From Clostridium_AT radicumherbarum (lineage in GTDB: Bacteria; Bacillota; Clostridia; Clostridiales; Clostridiaceae), in NCBI RefSeq assembly GCF_045310525.1, contig NZ_JBJHZY010000001.1, positions 434,001-498,000 on the forward strand: a stretch of DNA of 64,000 nucleotides. Reading direction: 5' to 3'. A model generated the notes under the pieces. It made no database searches and was not told the DNA's origin. It saw nothing but the letters and a program-made list of their open reading frames with translations. Both the position numbers and the translations under genes were made by a program. Positions within the stretch are counted from its first letter, which is position 1; every line of letters starts with the position of its first letter. This document shows, piece by piece, positions 43,787-52,669 of this stretch.

Positions 43787-46117
43787 ATGAAGTTTGCTTA
43801 TAGTTTTAGTGACATTACCAATGAGGCACTTGACTTGGCAGGGGGAAAGGGAAGTTCCCTTTGCAGGATGTATAATGCAGGTATTGCCGTTCCAAATGGA
43901 TTTGTCATTTTATCTACGGCTTTTGAAAATAATAAGCTAAAGTCACTAGCGCAATTGGATATTAAAAAGTGTCTTGAAATGCTGCCTGAAAGCACTTTTG
44001 CAGTTCGCTCCTCAGCACTTTCAGAGGATAGTGCGAAGACCTCCTTTGCAGGGGAGTTCGAATCGGTTCTTGATGTGGCTAGGGTTGATGTGTTCTCTGC
44101 AATAGAAAAGGTTGCAGCTTCTGCAAAATCAGAGCGCGTTAGCGAATACAGCAAGGTTCATGGTATTTATGATGGACATAAAATAGCTGTTGTAGTACAA
44201 GGGATGATAAGTGCTAACATGGCAGGGGTGCTTTTTTCTGCTGATCCAATTACCGGAAGTCACATAAATATGGTGGGGAACTTTGTTTTTGGAGCGGGTG
44301 AGCAGCTTGTGTCAGGAGAAAAAAATGCCTTTCCTTTTACAATATCAAGAGTAGGTGGAAAATATCAGGGGGAAAAATCCTTGGAAGCATATGCTAAGGC
44401 CTTGTATAAAGCTGCATTAAAGGCAGAGGATATTTTCGGCTCTAAGCTGGATATTGAGTGGGTTACTAAGGATGGAAAGCTTTATATTGTACAAGCGCGC
44501 CCAATTACCACTCTTCAAACAATTGATAATGATACTTATGAAATCAATCAAAGTCTTGATACAGATGCTCTATGGAGCAGTAATAATGTTGGTGAGGCTG
44601 TGCCTGACGTAATGAGCCCATTTACATGGAGCTTGCTGCATGAGATGGATTTGGAGTGCCAGAAGGTACCGGGATATTTTATGTTTGGAAATATCTGCGG
44701 CAGAACCTATTCAAATATAAGCATTATGATATCTTCCTTAAGAGTGCTTGGATATAATGTTACAAAGGCAAAAGAGCTTATAAGTGATGTATTTGGTTAC
44801 ATTCCTGATAATGTTGAAGTTCCTATTTATCCCTTTGGAACGGCTCAATTAATCAAAGAGATGTTCCAGAGGTCAAAAAAGAGCATAAAGCGCATGAGGG
44901 ATTCTAAAAAACAAAAGGATTATTACCTAGAAAATACACCTCTATGGTATGTTAAAACCCTTGATAGGATTGAAGATACTAAAAACAGAGAGGATTTATA
45001 TAAGCTTTGGTCAGCTGATGTGCGTCCTTATTTATCAGCATTATGGTATATTTGGTTTGGAGGTGCTGGAAGTGCCACACTGGCAACCTTTAGGAAAAAG
45101 CTTGCAAAGATGACAGGTGAAGAATTGGCTAATTTGTTATGTTCCAATTTCAGCAGCGAACAAACCCTTGTAAGCATGAAACCGCTACTTGCAATAGAGC
45201 AAGTGATTAATGGTAGCTTAAGCCGTCAGAAGTATTTGGAGCTTTATGGCCACAGAAGCCCACATGAGTTTGATGTATATTATAAATATCCTGCAGATGA
45301 TCCATACTTTATTGAAAATCAAATAAAAGAATATAAAGATGCAAATCTAAGGCCAATAGAAATGCAAAAGAAACAACAAAGTGAATTTATGAGGGGCAAA
45401 AAGCTTTTTGCTCAAAAATTCCCTAATAAGCAAAAATGGCTTGAGAAAAAGCTTGAACAAATCTCTAAGGATGCAAATACCCGTGAATCTCTTAGAAATG
45501 AATTTGTCAAAGTCTTTAGAGTTATGAGGCATTTGCTCTTAAAAATCGGCTCTGTTACAGGGATTGGCGATGACATATTTATGATGTACTGCTTTGAAGT
45601 TCCTAAATTTCTGCAGGGAGACACTGAAATGCTTGATAAGCTAGCAAAAAGACGTGCAAATTTTGAAGAATATCAAAAGATGCCTATTTTCCCACAATTA
45701 ATAAGAGGGAGATTTAATCCGAAGGAATGGATTAGCTCTAAGAATAGAAGGCAGGACTACTACGATCCTAATGCAGAAACACAAGATTTAGATAAAAGTG
45801 CCATCAAAGGCTTTGCAGGAGCACCAGGTATTGTTGAAGGCAGGGTGCATATTCTACACAGCTTTGAAGAGGCAAAAGATTTTCATAAGGGCGAAATACT
45901 AGTAACTACTTTAACAAACATTGGATGGACGCCGTTATTTCCTAAAGCTTCCGCCATTATTACAGATCTTGGTGCCCCTTTATCCCATGCTGCAATTGTA
46001 GCACGAGAACTAGGAATTCCAGCAGTTGTAGGATGCGGAATTGCAACCACCGAGTTAAAGACAGGTGATTACGTAATTGTTAATGGTAGTAACGGTGTTG
46101 TTACCAAGAAAAATTAA
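43787..46117 (+). CDS. PEP-synthase/rifampin-phosphotransferase-like enzyme
   Basis: A 776-residue protein starting at ATG 43787 behind AAGGAGGGG. Residues 1-240 are a PPDK-type ATP-grasp domain (LAGGKGSSLCRMYNAGIAVP, FAVRSSALSEDSAKTSFAGE, then LDIEWVTKDGKLYIVQARPI). A long unique middle follows. The C-terminal swivelling domain carries the phospho-accepting His734 in LGAPLSHAAIVARELGIP. That His lies 43 residues from the end, as in rifampin phosphotransferase; the ATP-grasp part is about 70 residues shorter than in that enzyme. It likely transfers phosphate from ATP to a small molecule, but whether that is a rifamycin, pyruvate or something else cannot be read. Operon with a TetR regulator. 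Confidence 0.85.
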   Translation: MKFAYSFSDITNEALDLAGGKGSSLCRMYNAGIAVPNGFVILSTAFENNKLKSLAQLDIKKCLEMLPESTFAVRSSALSEDSAKTSFAGEFESVLDVARVDVFSAIEKVAASAKSERVSEYSKVHGIYDGHKIAVVVQGMISANMAGVLFSADPITGSHINMVGNFVFGAGEQLVSGEKNAFPFTISRVGGKYQGEKSLEAYAKALYKAALKAEDIFGSKLDIEWVTKDGKLYIVQARPITTLQTIDNDTYEINQSLDTDALWSSNNVGEAVPDVMSPFTWSLLHEMDLECQKVPGYFMFGNICGRTYSNISIMISSLRVLGYNVTKAKELISDVFGYIPDNVEVPIYPFGTAQLIKEMFQRSKKSIKRMRDSKKQKDYYLENTPLWYVKTLDRIEDTKNREDLYKLWSADVRPYLSALWYIWFGGAGSATLATFRKKLAKMTGEELANLLCSNFSSEQTLVSMKPLLAIEQVINGSLSRQKYLELYGHRSPHEFDVYYKYPADDPYFIENQIKEYKDANLRPIEMQKKQQSEFMRGKKLFAQKFPNKQKWLEKKLEQISKDANTRESLRNEFVKVFRVMRHLLLKIGSVTGIGDDIFMMYCFEVPKFLQGDTEMLDKLAKRRANFEEYQKMPIFPQLIRGRFNPKEWISSKNRRQDYYDPNAETQDLDKSAIKGFAGAPGIVEGRVHILHSFEEAKDFHKGEILVTTLTNIGWTPLFPKASAIITDLGAPLSHAAIVARELGIPAVVGCGIATTELKTGDYVIVNGSNGVVTKKN

Positions 46118-46128
46118 GCTTCATCACA

Positions 46129-46163
46129 AACCCCTATACTAAAAATTGTATAGGGGTTAATTT
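46129..46163. terminator. bidirectional terminator
   Basis: Stem AACCCCTATAC / GTATAGGGGTT with an 8-nt loop between convergent genes. Confidence 0.75.
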
Positions 46164-46217
46164 ATGTACTGCTATAAGCTTCTTTAAAAATTATATTAAA
46201 ATTGGTACAAAAATTTA

Positions 46218-47600
46218 TTACTTATGAAACTTTTTAATGAATTCTTCTACCTCAGGAATACCACCTTGATAAATTAGATATCCATTATATGGTTCTCTCT
46301 CTGTAATTTCCCCGCAGACAGGAGTAAGCATTATTTCTTTAACCTTTGATAAATCTGAAGTTTGTCCTAGTGCCCAACCTAGTTTAATATAAGCAACTTC
46401 TGGCAGTATATTTTCTGCAGGTATTATCCCCATAGTCATTAAATCTCTGCCTGTATCGTAGACGAACATATTAACATATCCCCATAGTGTTTGTACTGTC
46501 ATATAGATGGCTACTCCTTTTTCAGCAGCACGTTTAATTGCAGGGTAGAGCAGTTTATTAACATGCCCTAGACCTGTACCTGCTATAACAATCCCTTTAT
46601 AGCCGAGGTCAATCATAGCATCTATAATATCCGGATTCATATTTGGATAATAATAAAGTAGAGATACACGTTCTTCAAACACAGGAGTTATAACTACTTT
46701 ACTGTCACTGCGGCGGTGATTGTAATCCATACGAAGAGGTGTTATTTTCTGGCGATTCACCATTGCTAGTGGAATATCTCCGATAGTACGAAATGTTGAA
46801 CGGTAGGAGGAATGCATTTTTCGTACTCGAGTACCGCGGTGTAATAAGCCGTATTCGTCGGAGGTTGGTCCAAACATACACACCATTACTTCAGCAATAT
46901 CTGAATCTGAGGCTGTTTTTGCTGCATGAATAAGGTTTAGGGCTGCATCAGAAGAGGGTCTATCTGATGAGCGCTGCGACCCAACCATGACAATGGGAAT
47001 GGGGGATTTTTGAACCATAAAAGATAGAGCTGCTGCTGTATGACTCATTGTGTCAGTACCATGACCTATGATAATGCCATGGGTACCTTTCTTAATTTCT
47101 TCTCCAATAGATTGAGCCAGAACTTTATACTCAGCAGGCCCCATATTTTCTGAAAATACAGCAAAAAGTTTCTCAGTACTTAGATTACAAATGTCTGCAA
47201 GTTCAGGTACAGCACCATATAATTCACCTGGTGAGAATGCAGGAATAACAGCTCCGGTACGATAGTCAAGACGGGAGGCTATGGTGCCACCTGTACCCAA
47301 TAATTTTACATTATGTTTTTCTTTTGATGTAGGAAATTCCCTTTCCGGAATTTTATATTGAATCTCTTTATAGTTAAATTCTTTCATATCCTGAATTGTA
47401 TCTACAGCAATTCCGATATTGTATCCAGTGGCTAGCTTAATTACTATGTGTCTATCATCATCGTTTTCAGAACGTGGAAGTAAAACTCCCTTAAATTCCC
47501 CACGAGTAGTCTTTATAACAGCTTCACTCCATACGCGCATATTGAAGCTTTTTAATATTTCTAAGGCTGTGCCTTTATAACCCTTTAAGCTATTGTTCAT
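46218..47600 (-). CDS. gatD: archaeal-type Glu-tRNA(Gln) amidotransferase subunit D
   Basis: GatD releases ammonia from an amide donor for GatE. The 460-residue protein has the N-terminal beta-barrel of GatD (residues 1-90, EAVIKTTRGEFKGVLLPRSE) ahead of an asparaginase-like domain. The active-site set is complete: Thr106 in LGTGGTIASR, Thr182-Asp183 in GHGTDTMSH, and Lys261 in RVRKMHSSYRSTF. The N-terminal barrel and the R-V-R-K-M-H motif separate it from plain asparaginases. ATG 47600 is chosen because AGGAGG (47615-47610) lies 9 nt before it; it overlaps the end of gatE. GatDE is the archaeal enzyme, while clostridia normally use GatCAB. Confidence 0.92.
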   Translation of the reverse strand: MNNSLKGYKGTALEILKSFNMRVWSEAVIKTTRGEFKGVLLPRSENDDDRHIVIKLATGYNIGIAVDTIQDMKEFNYKEIQYKIPEREFPTSKEKHNVKLLGTGGTIASRLDYRTGAVIPAFSPGELYGAVPELADICNLSTEKLFAVFSENMGPAEYKVLAQSIGEEIKKGTHGIIIGHGTDTMSHTAAALSFMVQKSPIPIVMVGSQRSSDRPSSDAALNLIHAAKTASDSDIAEVMVCMFGPTSDEYGLLHRGTRVRKMHSSYRSTFRTIGDIPLAMVNRQKITPLRMDYNHRRSDSKVVITPVFEERVSLLYYYPNMNPDIIDAMIDLGYKGIVIAGTGLGHVNKLLYPAIKRAAEKGVAIYMTVQTLWGYVNMFVYDTGRDLMTMGIIPAENILPEVAYIKLGWALGQTSDLSKVKEIMLTPVCGEITEREPYNGYLIYQGGIPEVEEFIKKFHK

Positions 47601-49560
47601 TATCATATACCTCCTTTGCTGTAATATCAGCAAGTTCATTAAGAGGGATATTTCCAATGGCTATTTTACGTAATTCTTTCATCATCCACTTAAATTTTGC
47701 TTTATTATTCTTTGAAGTATTTATTTCATTAAATTTATTATTCATAAATGGAATCAGTGAAAGAATACTATCTCTGCTGCACTTAGTAAAGTTTATACTT
47801 TTTAATACAGACATCATTTCCATTTCAGGATGTTCATATACCACAGGCAGCATGTCATAAGCAATATCATACACTATATTATGTTCTTTGATGAAGGCAA
47901 AAAGTTCATATATTTTTTCAAAATCAAAGGATAAATTGGTATTAAATTTTCCTTGTATGTGCTTAAGCCTATGAGCTAGTAAGGTTGCAACAATTATGGG
48001 ATTTATCTGAAAATCATTAGAAACCCTCTCCATAAGAGGAACTAGATTATTTTTCAAAAGATAGAAGAAAGTATCCTCAGGTATTTTCCAGTTTTCAAGC
48101 TGAGCTATTCTCTCATTGAGAGCTAGGGGAAGCTTGCTGCGCGCGTTATTGATTAAATCCTCGCTGATAGAAATAGGTGCGGAATCAGTATCTGGATACA
48201 TACGGTCAGCTCCAGGCAATACTCGTTCAAACATAGTGGTACCATTTCCTAAGGATTTTCTGGTTTCATTAGGTACTCCAATAAAGGCCAATCTACAGCG
48301 TTCTTCAATTGTTTCCAAAGCTGTAGTTATATCAGCCTCAGGACCCCATAAAAGTATCTGTGCATCTTCATATTTGGCATGGAGCAGGTTACAAATATAT
48401 TTAAAGTTAATAGATTTACTATCACTGTCCAAACTTTCTGAATGTGTCATATTGGGTTTTTCAATACAAGCAATTACTTTTAATCTGTCAGAGATTTCAT
48501 CTGCGAACATTCGGCCAGGTTGAGTAAAAAACGAGAGAATGCCTTTAAAGCCTGGCAAGTTTACTGCCACCAATCGATAGCTTTTATTTAAAGCTTCGGA
48601 AACTTGATTAGATGAGGTAGCTACCTTGTTTCCACTAATAATTACGTAGCTAAATTTCCATTCTTTCCACTCTGGTATTCTGGTTATTAGATCACTTCTA
48701 ATTTCTAAAAGGCTCTTCTGACGAAAGGCTTCATTGTGTACTAATTCTGGTATGGAGCTAATACGTGACACTCCCTTAATTTCCACTCTAGTGCCTCCAG
48801 TAATACTAACGTTAACATCCTCACGTGCAGCGCCAATGCCTGTCCTTACTTTACCGGTGCTGCGGTTTAGAAAACGTATATACTGGGCAGCTTCAGCAGC
48901 TTCATCAGGAGTTTTCATATCTGGGTAGGTAACAGTCTCAATAAGCGGCATGCCTAACCTATCTGTTGTATATACTCTCACGTGAGCAATGTCTGAAATT
49001 TCACGACAAGAATCTTCTTCTATACTAAGCTGAATTATTCGAACTGACTTGGTTCTTAAGGGTATCTGTCCTTCAATGCTTATGATACCTGTTCGCTGAA
49101 AGCCAGTAGGAATACTACCATCTAGATATTGCTTGCGTGTGATATGAAGCTCACCTACAATATTAGTTTTAAGAAGCAATGCTATTTCTAATGCAATTTG
49201 CAGTGCTTGCTTGTTTATCTTAAAAGGAGGTGTGTCATCAACATCATAAGTGCAGGTGGTTTCGTTGGCAATACGGTATATAATAGTTTTTTTTGTTTTA
49301 AACTCCATAAGTGCGGTACCGTCATATCCACCCATTTCACTTAAGGTAGGCCTCATATGTCTAATCACTTCTGCATGGAATTGACCTTTTTCCTGAAAAA
49401 TACCTGCAGGGCAATGACAAAAGAGTTTCTTGTCTGTTTTGAGCTGTTGATGAACTTCTAGACCACACATAAATCCTAATTTTTCATATGTCTCAGGTTG
49501 AGTCTGTTTGCGAGGGGTATAACCAATGCGCTTTTGAGTTTCTATATAGTTATTTTCCAT
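47590..49560 (-). CDS. gatE: archaeal-type Glu-tRNA(Gln) amidotransferase subunit E
   Basis: GatE activates Glu on mischarged tRNA(Gln) and receives ammonia from GatD. The 656-residue protein opens with LGFMCGLEVHQQLKTDKKLF and the cysteine pair FCHCP, then has CTYDVDDTPPFKINKQAL and the kinase-like core GSIPTGFQRTG and TVTYPDMKTPDEAAEAAQYI. About residues 300-420 form a GAD-type insertion, ending in LWGPEADITTALETIEERC and LPGADRMYPDTDSAPISI. This insertion occurs in GatE but not in bacterial GatB. A helical tail domain with YqeY-like pattern ends the protein. Start ATG 49560 has GGAGG upstream. Confidence 0.93.
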   Translation of the reverse strand: MENNYIETQKRIGYTPRKQTQPETYEKLGFMCGLEVHQQLKTDKKLFCHCPAGIFQEKGQFHAEVIRHMRPTLSEMGGYDGTALMEFKTKKTIIYRIANETTCTYDVDDTPPFKINKQALQIALEIALLLKTNIVGELHITRKQYLDGSIPTGFQRTGIISIEGQIPLRTKSVRIIQLSIEEDSCREISDIAHVRVYTTDRLGMPLIETVTYPDMKTPDEAAEAAQYIRFLNRSTGKVRTGIGAAREDVNVSITGGTRVEIKGVSRISSIPELVHNEAFRQKSLLEIRSDLITRIPEWKEWKFSYVIISGNKVATSSNQVSEALNKSYRLVAVNLPGFKGILSFFTQPGRMFADEISDRLKVIACIEKPNMTHSESLDSDSKSINFKYICNLLHAKYEDAQILLWGPEADITTALETIEERCRLAFIGVPNETRKSLGNGTTMFERVLPGADRMYPDTDSAPISISEDLINNARSKLPLALNERIAQLENWKIPEDTFFYLLKNNLVPLMERVSNDFQINPIIVATLLAHRLKHIQGKFNTNLSFDFEKIYELFAFIKEHNIVYDIAYDMLPVVYEHPEMEMMSVLKSINFTKCSRDSILSLIPFMNNKFNEINTSKNNKAKFKWMMKELRKIAIGNIPLNELADITAKEVYDNEQ

Positions 49561-49800
49561 TTTTGTTAATCCTCCAAGATTAATATTTTAAAAGCATATA
49601 TACAAAACTGAAAAGTATTTACTAAAGCTTGGGCATAACTTTAAAATAATAAATATTATTAATATGTACTAATGAGCAGCTTCTAAAGGTTTTTAAGAAA
49701 AATATTATAACTAATCTCTATAAAGAAATATATGTTTTATTATTTTAAATTATGAAGTATAACTTATTAGTTAATATATGAAAAATATAATATAAATACA
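49561..49800. other. A/T-rich upstream region of gatE
   Basis: About 240 bp of very A/T-rich DNA. I looked for a T-box leader (conserved AGGGUGGNACC stretch) on the minus strand and see none. No convincing palindrome or ORF. Confidence 0.4.
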
Positions 49801-49928
49801 ATGAGGATATTTATAAATAAGTTGGAAAGTTTTTATGGTGAAAAGGCACTGATGTAGGAGAAGCTGCTATAAATAGAATGTTTGAAAAGTTGAGAGTTGA
49901 AGAAAAAATAGAAGCTGTAGGCAAGTGA
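49801..49928 (+). pseudogene. frameshifted micro-ORF of unknown family
   Basis: ATG 49801 reads MRIFINKLESFYGEKA and stops at TAG shortly after. In the next frame the DNA continues GTDVGEAAINRMFEKLRVEE and KIEAVGK to TGA 49926-49928. Adding one A to the A-run near 49840 joins the two parts into a plausible 42-residue helical protein. I do not recognise the family. Either a decayed small gene or a homopolymer sequencing slip. Confidence 0.45.
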
Positions 49929-49987
49929 GGTTTATACCATTTATATATACCTCATTAATATAAGAAAAATCTATTATAATATAAGAA

Positions 49988-50026
49988 ATACTTCCCAGAT
50001 TGATTTTTAAACTGGGAAGTATTTTC
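49988..50026 (+). terminator. terminator after the micro-ORF
   Basis: Stem ATACTTCCCAG / CTGGGAAGTAT (49988-49998, 50012-50022), followed by TTTTCT. Its presence supports the idea that the micro-ORF before it was once a real transcript. Confidence 0.75.
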
Positions 50027-50110
50027 TGATTATATATTACCACAAAATTACTAAAATTTCAAGTCTTGTAATGGGTTAGAGTTAGGAGTACTGTGTATTT
50101 TGAGGTGATT

Positions 50111-50584
50111 ATGGTGGATAAAAATATGACTTTAGTATTTCTAGATTTACAGAAAAAACAAGCTGCTGTTGACTTAAAAGCGTGTAATGAAATAACAATA
50201 AAATATGGATTAGCTTTATCTGATGGAGATATTAATGAGCTGGTGGAAAATCGTTTTAAGTCATTAAAAGATACAGGAAGAATTGAGTTTTCTGAAGGGG
50301 TTTTAAAAAAAATAGTGGAAGTCTTTTGTGACTCGCCTTATATAATGCAACAGAATTATAAAGATACATTAATGGAGCTTCAGGAGTCCTTTTATTTCTT
50401 TAAAAATGAAGCCATGGATCAGATAGCTGATGATGAACTTATTGAGTTTATGAAAAGACATTTTGATGGAAGATGTCAAGGTTCTTTGGAGTATTTAAGT
50501 GGAACTACTTTAGAAGAACTTTGTAGAAATACAAGATACGGATATGAAGTTGATGATACAGATATGTATGGACATGAATTTTAG
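50111..50584 (+). CDS. DUF6323 family protein
   Basis: ATG 50111 is preferred (GAGGTGATT directly upstream) to an earlier GTG at 50093. The 157-residue protein matches the DUF6323 pattern: ALSDGDINELVENRFKSLKD, the core GRIEFSEGVLKKIVEVFCDS with PYIMQQNYKDTLMELQESFY, then DDELIEFMKRHFDGRCQGSL and EYLSGTTLEELCR. It appears soluble and helical. Function unknown. It is directly upstream of a DUF6179 gene, its usual neighbour in clostridia. Confidence 0.82.
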   Translation: MVDKNMTLVFLDLQKKQAAVDLKACNEITIKYGLALSDGDINELVENRFKSLKDTGRIEFSEGVLKKIVEVFCDSPYIMQQNYKDTLMELQESFYFFKNEAMDQIADDELIEFMKRHFDGRCQGSLEYLSGTTLEELCRNTRYGYEVDDTDMYGHEF

Positions 50585-50591
50585 GAGGCAT

Positions 50592-50608
50592 AAAGATTAA
50601 TAATCTTT
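50592..50608 (+). repeat. 17-bp perfect palindrome between DUF6323 and DUF6179
   Basis: AAAGATTA-A-TAATCTTT would form a small hairpin in the shared mRNA, without a U-tract. It may tune the relative translation or stability of the two genes. Confidence 0.5.
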
Positions 50609-50638
50609 ATGTACTTTATAAGAAATACAGGAGGGTTT

Positions 50639-51901
50639 ATGGAAGAAAGCAACAAGAGTTTAATGGCGTTTTCAGATAATATTCAAATAGATAAAAATAT
50701 AAGTGAAGAAGCTAGAATGCTTATTGAGGTTAAAATATGGAATTTTCTAGGCAAGCACACTGAGAGATATACAATGGGTGATAGCACATCAGTTCCAATA
50801 GGAATAGCGGAAGAGTTACTTAATTCAATTTGTTTTTTATTAGCATTAGAATTAAGAGGATTAATGAACGTAAATGAAGTATTGATAGAGGAAGATATAA
50901 ATGACTTGTTAAAAGCTTCTTGGAGTAAAATAGTCTCTTTGATGGATGAGGGGAAGAAATTATTAGAAGCAGTTAGAAAAAGCTCACCTAATATAGAAAA
51001 CATATCATATAACGATACATTAAATGAAATAGGTCAATTTTTTTATAAATATGATTATCGATTTTTCGCTCATAAGATAGACTGCAGCATAGATTATCAA
51101 CTTTCTAATCCCATATCAGAAAAGCTTCAGGGAATTGAATATATAAATGAATACTTAAAAGCGCTACTTATTGAAAATGAGTTTTGCATATGTTTTGATA
51201 AGGATAATATTAGTTATATTCTAAATAGCTATTGCTCAGATTATAAAGTACTATTAATTAATATTTTTGAACCAATACTAACAAATGCCATAGGACTTGA
51301 AATTTTAGGGGAGGATATATTAACATTAGCCATTTCGATGTTGCAAAGAAAAACATTACTAGGGATTTTTAGAAACTTGTCCAAAACTGAAATTTTAATA
51401 AAATTAAAGACCTCAGCAAAGAGAGTATGTGATATTTTAGGGATAGTTGATAATGAAAAGATAGAATATATTGAAAAAACAGCTGCAGATATTTATCCTA
51501 GAATTGAAGTAGGATTATCCACAGGAAATATTGATAATATATTTTTATCCTTTAAGTATGAAGAGGATTTAAAAGAAAGTGAGTTTATAGATAATGATAC
51601 TATGGATAATGAAAGGTTATGCAATTTAATCAATGAAATAAATGATTGTAGGTTTATCTCTGATAAGATTGAAATGGTAAAAGAAGAGGTTCATAGCTTA
51701 AGTGACTTAGTGGAAGTGTTAAGCGTGTGTTTTTGGGAAGATGAAGCTTTAGAATTATTTAAAACACTATCAAAGGAAGAGATTTATATTATTAAACATT
51801 ATTTAGATAATAAATATGAAGCATATAGTTCAGATACAGAATGGGAAATTAAATTTACGCATTATATAAGAAGTAATATATTTAATTACAAAAAAGAGTA
51901 A
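50639..51901 (+). CDS. DUF6179 family protein
   Basis: ATG 50639 has AGGAGGG directly upstream. The 420-residue protein is helical and soluble, with no cysteine cluster or nucleotide motif that I can see. Landmarks are GDSTSVPIGIAEELLNSICF (residues 41-60) and a central DYQLSNPISEKLQGIEYINE. The C-terminal part has FWEDEALELFKTLSKEEIYI followed by HYLDNKYE. It is recognised as the DUF6179 partner of DUF6323. The pair is likely a two-component protein module of unknown purpose. Confidence 0.78.
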   Translation: MEESNKSLMAFSDNIQIDKNISEEARMLIEVKIWNFLGKHTERYTMGDSTSVPIGIAEELLNSICFLLALELRGLMNVNEVLIEEDINDLLKASWSKIVSLMDEGKKLLEAVRKSSPNIENISYNDTLNEIGQFFYKYDYRFFAHKIDCSIDYQLSNPISEKLQGIEYINEYLKALLIENEFCICFDKDNISYILNSYCSDYKVLLINIFEPILTNAIGLEILGEDILTLAISMLQRKTLLGIFRNLSKTEILIKLKTSAKRVCDILGIVDNEKIEYIEKTAADIYPRIEVGLSTGNIDNIFLSFKYEEDLKESEFIDNDTMDNERLCNLINEINDCRFISDKIEMVKEEVHSLSDLVEVLSVCFWEDEALELFKTLSKEEIYIIKHYLDNKYEAYSSDTEWEIKFTHYIRSNIFNYKKE

Positions 51902-52182
51902 GTTTAGTATTGACTGGTGCCTAAGGGGATAGATTATCATAGAAAAGAGAGGTGATGCCAATCTTTATTTACTTTAGCAAAGAGACAGAAGCATAATACT
52001 TTCAAAAGATGCCATTAAAATAGAGAGACGGTAAAATGAAAGATTTTGAGCCCTTCGGAGAAAATTTATTAGTTGCGCAGCCAAAGAAGTTTGGCAATTT
52101 TAAAAAACAAGTTGAAATACATTTTAAAGCATTATATGATGAATTCAGGCATCGATGTACTCTATTAAAAAGAAGGTAAGTT
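51902..52182. other. stretch with a possible 47-residue ORF
   Basis: Between DUF6179 and the GyrI-like gene. ATG 52036 to TAA 52179 encodes a basic 47-residue peptide (MKDFEPFGENLLVAQPKKFG at its start) that ends 3 bp before the next start codon. It has no clear ribosome binding site and I do not recognise it. It could be the remains of a gene's N-terminus or a leader peptide. Confidence 0.35.
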
Positions 52183-52638
52183 ATGGATATTAATATTGAA
52201 ATAATATCACCATATAAAATTGCTTATATACGAAGAATAGGTCCTTACGGTTCAGAGAATGTGCAAATAATGGAACAATTAAAAAGTTGGGCTAGAGAAA
52301 AAAACTTATTTAATGAAAGTTCAATTATATTAGGAATAGCCCAAGATAACCCGGAGTTTACAGAACCTAAAGATTGTCGATATGATACATGTTTAGTTGT
52401 TTCGGATGAATTTAAGGTTTATGATAAGTATATTAACTTTGGAAAAACTATCGGTGGAAAATATTGCATATTTAAAATAAGTCATACGGTAGATGCTATG
52501 CAAAAAGCATGGATGGATATATTTTCAGAGTTATCAAAAAGAAATTATGAATTTGATGATAGTAGACCTATTCTTGAACGCTATGCAATGCAGATGATAA
52601 ATAAGCATTATTGTGAAATTTGCGTACCAATATTATAA
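52183..52638 (+). CDS. GyrI-like small-molecule-binding protein
   Basis: A 151-residue stand-alone GyrI-like/AraC-effector-binding domain: IEIISPYKIAYIRRIGPYGS at the start, then the inner strand DCRYDTCLVVSDEFKVYD, and GGKYCIFKISHTVDAMQKAW. The C-terminal RNYEFDDSRPILERYAM is also typical. Such domains bind drugs or other small molecules, as sensor modules or as SbmC-like gyrase protectors; here no DNA-binding part is attached. ATG 52183 follows AAGAAGG. It lies about 30 bp before the epimerase gene and may share its message. Confidence 0.85.
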   Translation: MDINIEIISPYKIAYIRRIGPYGSENVQIMEQLKSWAREKNLFNESSIILGIAQDNPEFTEPKDCRYDTCLVVSDEFKVYDKYINFGKTIGGKYCIFKISHTVDAMQKAWMDIFSELSKRNYEFDDSRPILERYAMQMINKHYCEICVPIL

Positions 52639-52669
52639 AAGAATGTTAAAACATTTGAAGAGGGATTTT

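Noticed and set aside
43798..44154. 118-codon open frame antisense to the PEP-synthase-like gene
   Set aside because: Fully covered by a strong ATP-grasp coding frame on the other strand.
48116..48523. 135-codon open frame antisense to gatE
   Set aside because: It lies wholly opposite a well-supported gene and has no ribosome binding site or recognisable domain.
49561..49800. Possible T-box leader upstream of gatE
   Set aside because: No conserved T-box sequence or terminator/antiterminator pair was found on the minus strand.
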